DNA of 64,000 nucleotides from Eubacterium sp. 14-2 (GTDB lineage: Bacteria; Bacillota; Clostridia; Lachnospirales; Lachnospiraceae). The stretch lies in contig NZ_KE159567.1 of NCBI RefSeq assembly GCF_000403845.2, forward strand, positions 51,081 through 115,080, in the 5' to 3' direction. A program made the position numbers and the translations under genes. How positions within the stretch are numbered: position 1 is the first letter of the stretch; every line of letters begins with the position of its first letter. Under the pieces are notes generated by a model. It saw only the letters and a list, made by a program, of their open reading frames with translations, ran no database searches and was not told the origin of the DNA. Of the stretch, positions 63,837 to 64,000 are shown one piece after another.

Positions 63837-64000
63837 ATGGGAGACAGGGTAATACTTCATTCAGATATCAACTGTTGTTATGCTTCGATTGAACATTTGC
63901 ATCATCCTGAGCTTGCAGGAAAGCCACTGGCAGTAGGCGGTGACCCGGAGGCAAGACATGGGATTGTCTTAACAGCCGACTATATTGCCAAAAAGTACGG
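63837..64000 (+). CDS. Y-family DNA polymerase (DinB/UmuC type), 3' end outside window
   Basis: The first 54 residues are visible. HSDINCCYASIEHLHHPELA is the palm start with the catalytic Asp, followed by KPLAVGGDPEARHGIVLTADYIAKKYG, the nucleotide-binding region; AGGAGGTG precedes the ATG. It copies past damaged bases. Adjacent to an S24-type repressor it forms a damage-inducible module, as on many clostridial mobile elements. Confidence 0.9.
   Translation, partial: MGDRVILHSDINCCYASIEHLHHPELAGKPLAVGGDPEARHGIVLTADYIAKKY

Overview
The window looks like the chromosome of an anaerobic Gram-positive gut bacterium of the class Clostridia, most likely family Lachnospiraceae. The grounds are the gene content and style: a sporulation-type CwlD amidase, a MecA-like adaptor, strong AGGAGG-type ribosome sites, HydE/HydG maturases for [FeFe] hydrogenase, a Lachnospiraceae-style coiled-coil protein, and an F1Fo ATP synthase whose c subunit carries a sodium-binding signature. 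Genus is not assigned. No rRNA, intact tRNA or CRISPR array was seen.

Region 1 (1-2.8 kb) is the right end of an integrated element. It has a truncated phage-type endolysin, a leftward operon of five small genes behind a near-consensus promoter with an operator in its spacer, and a 3' fragment of tRNA-Lys(UUU) that marks the right attachment site. The rest of the element and the intact tRNA should lie to the left.

Region 2 (3-46 kb) is core-like chromosome, mostly transcribed rightward. In order: a XRE regulator, a secreted beta-domain protein, a GNAT acetyltransferase, fucO, a DUF1858 protein, a MecA-like adaptor, a membrane-anchored GH18 protein, an AgrC/AgrA-like two-component pair, a LytTR/DUF3021-controlled ABC exporter, cwlD, sua5, a phosphatase, upp, a dCMP deaminase, and the atpZ-atpI-atpBEFHAGDC operon. 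This operon is interrupted by two different triplicated repeat clusters (atpE/atpF and atpG/atpD) and followed by a third family of palindromic repeats. A leftward pair follows: a hybrid histidine kinase and an HD-GYP-like protein. Then come a secreted DxNGDGxCD/His-rich protein with an ECF sigma factor and RsgI-like anti-sigma factor, bioY-bioB-bioD behind a palindromic operator, an amidohydrolase, a DUF362 ferredoxin-type protein, a surface 5'-nucleotidase, hydE-hydG behind a long leader hairpin, a broken PH-domain gene and a coiled-coil protein.

Region 3 (47-64 kb) reads as more AT-rich and accessory. It begins with a MarR-nitroreductase pair. A zone of decaying small genes follows: a radical SAM/PAS mosaic, a DUF4186 pseudogene, an internally deleted DUF188 gene, a macrodomain protein and a DUF1284 protein. 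Next is a beta-galactoside cassette (AraC regulator, GH2 beta-galactosidase, GPH-family transporter, second AraC regulator, HAD phosphatase), then a 166-bp MITE-like palindrome. The window ends with XRE and S24-type repressors divergent from a Y-family polymerase gene that runs off the edge, probably the start of another damage-inducible mobile module.

The most unusual features are the structured repeat arrays inside the ATP synthase operon, the sodium signature in AtpE, the metal-motif-rich sigma/anti-sigma module, and the chimeric radical SAM ORF.
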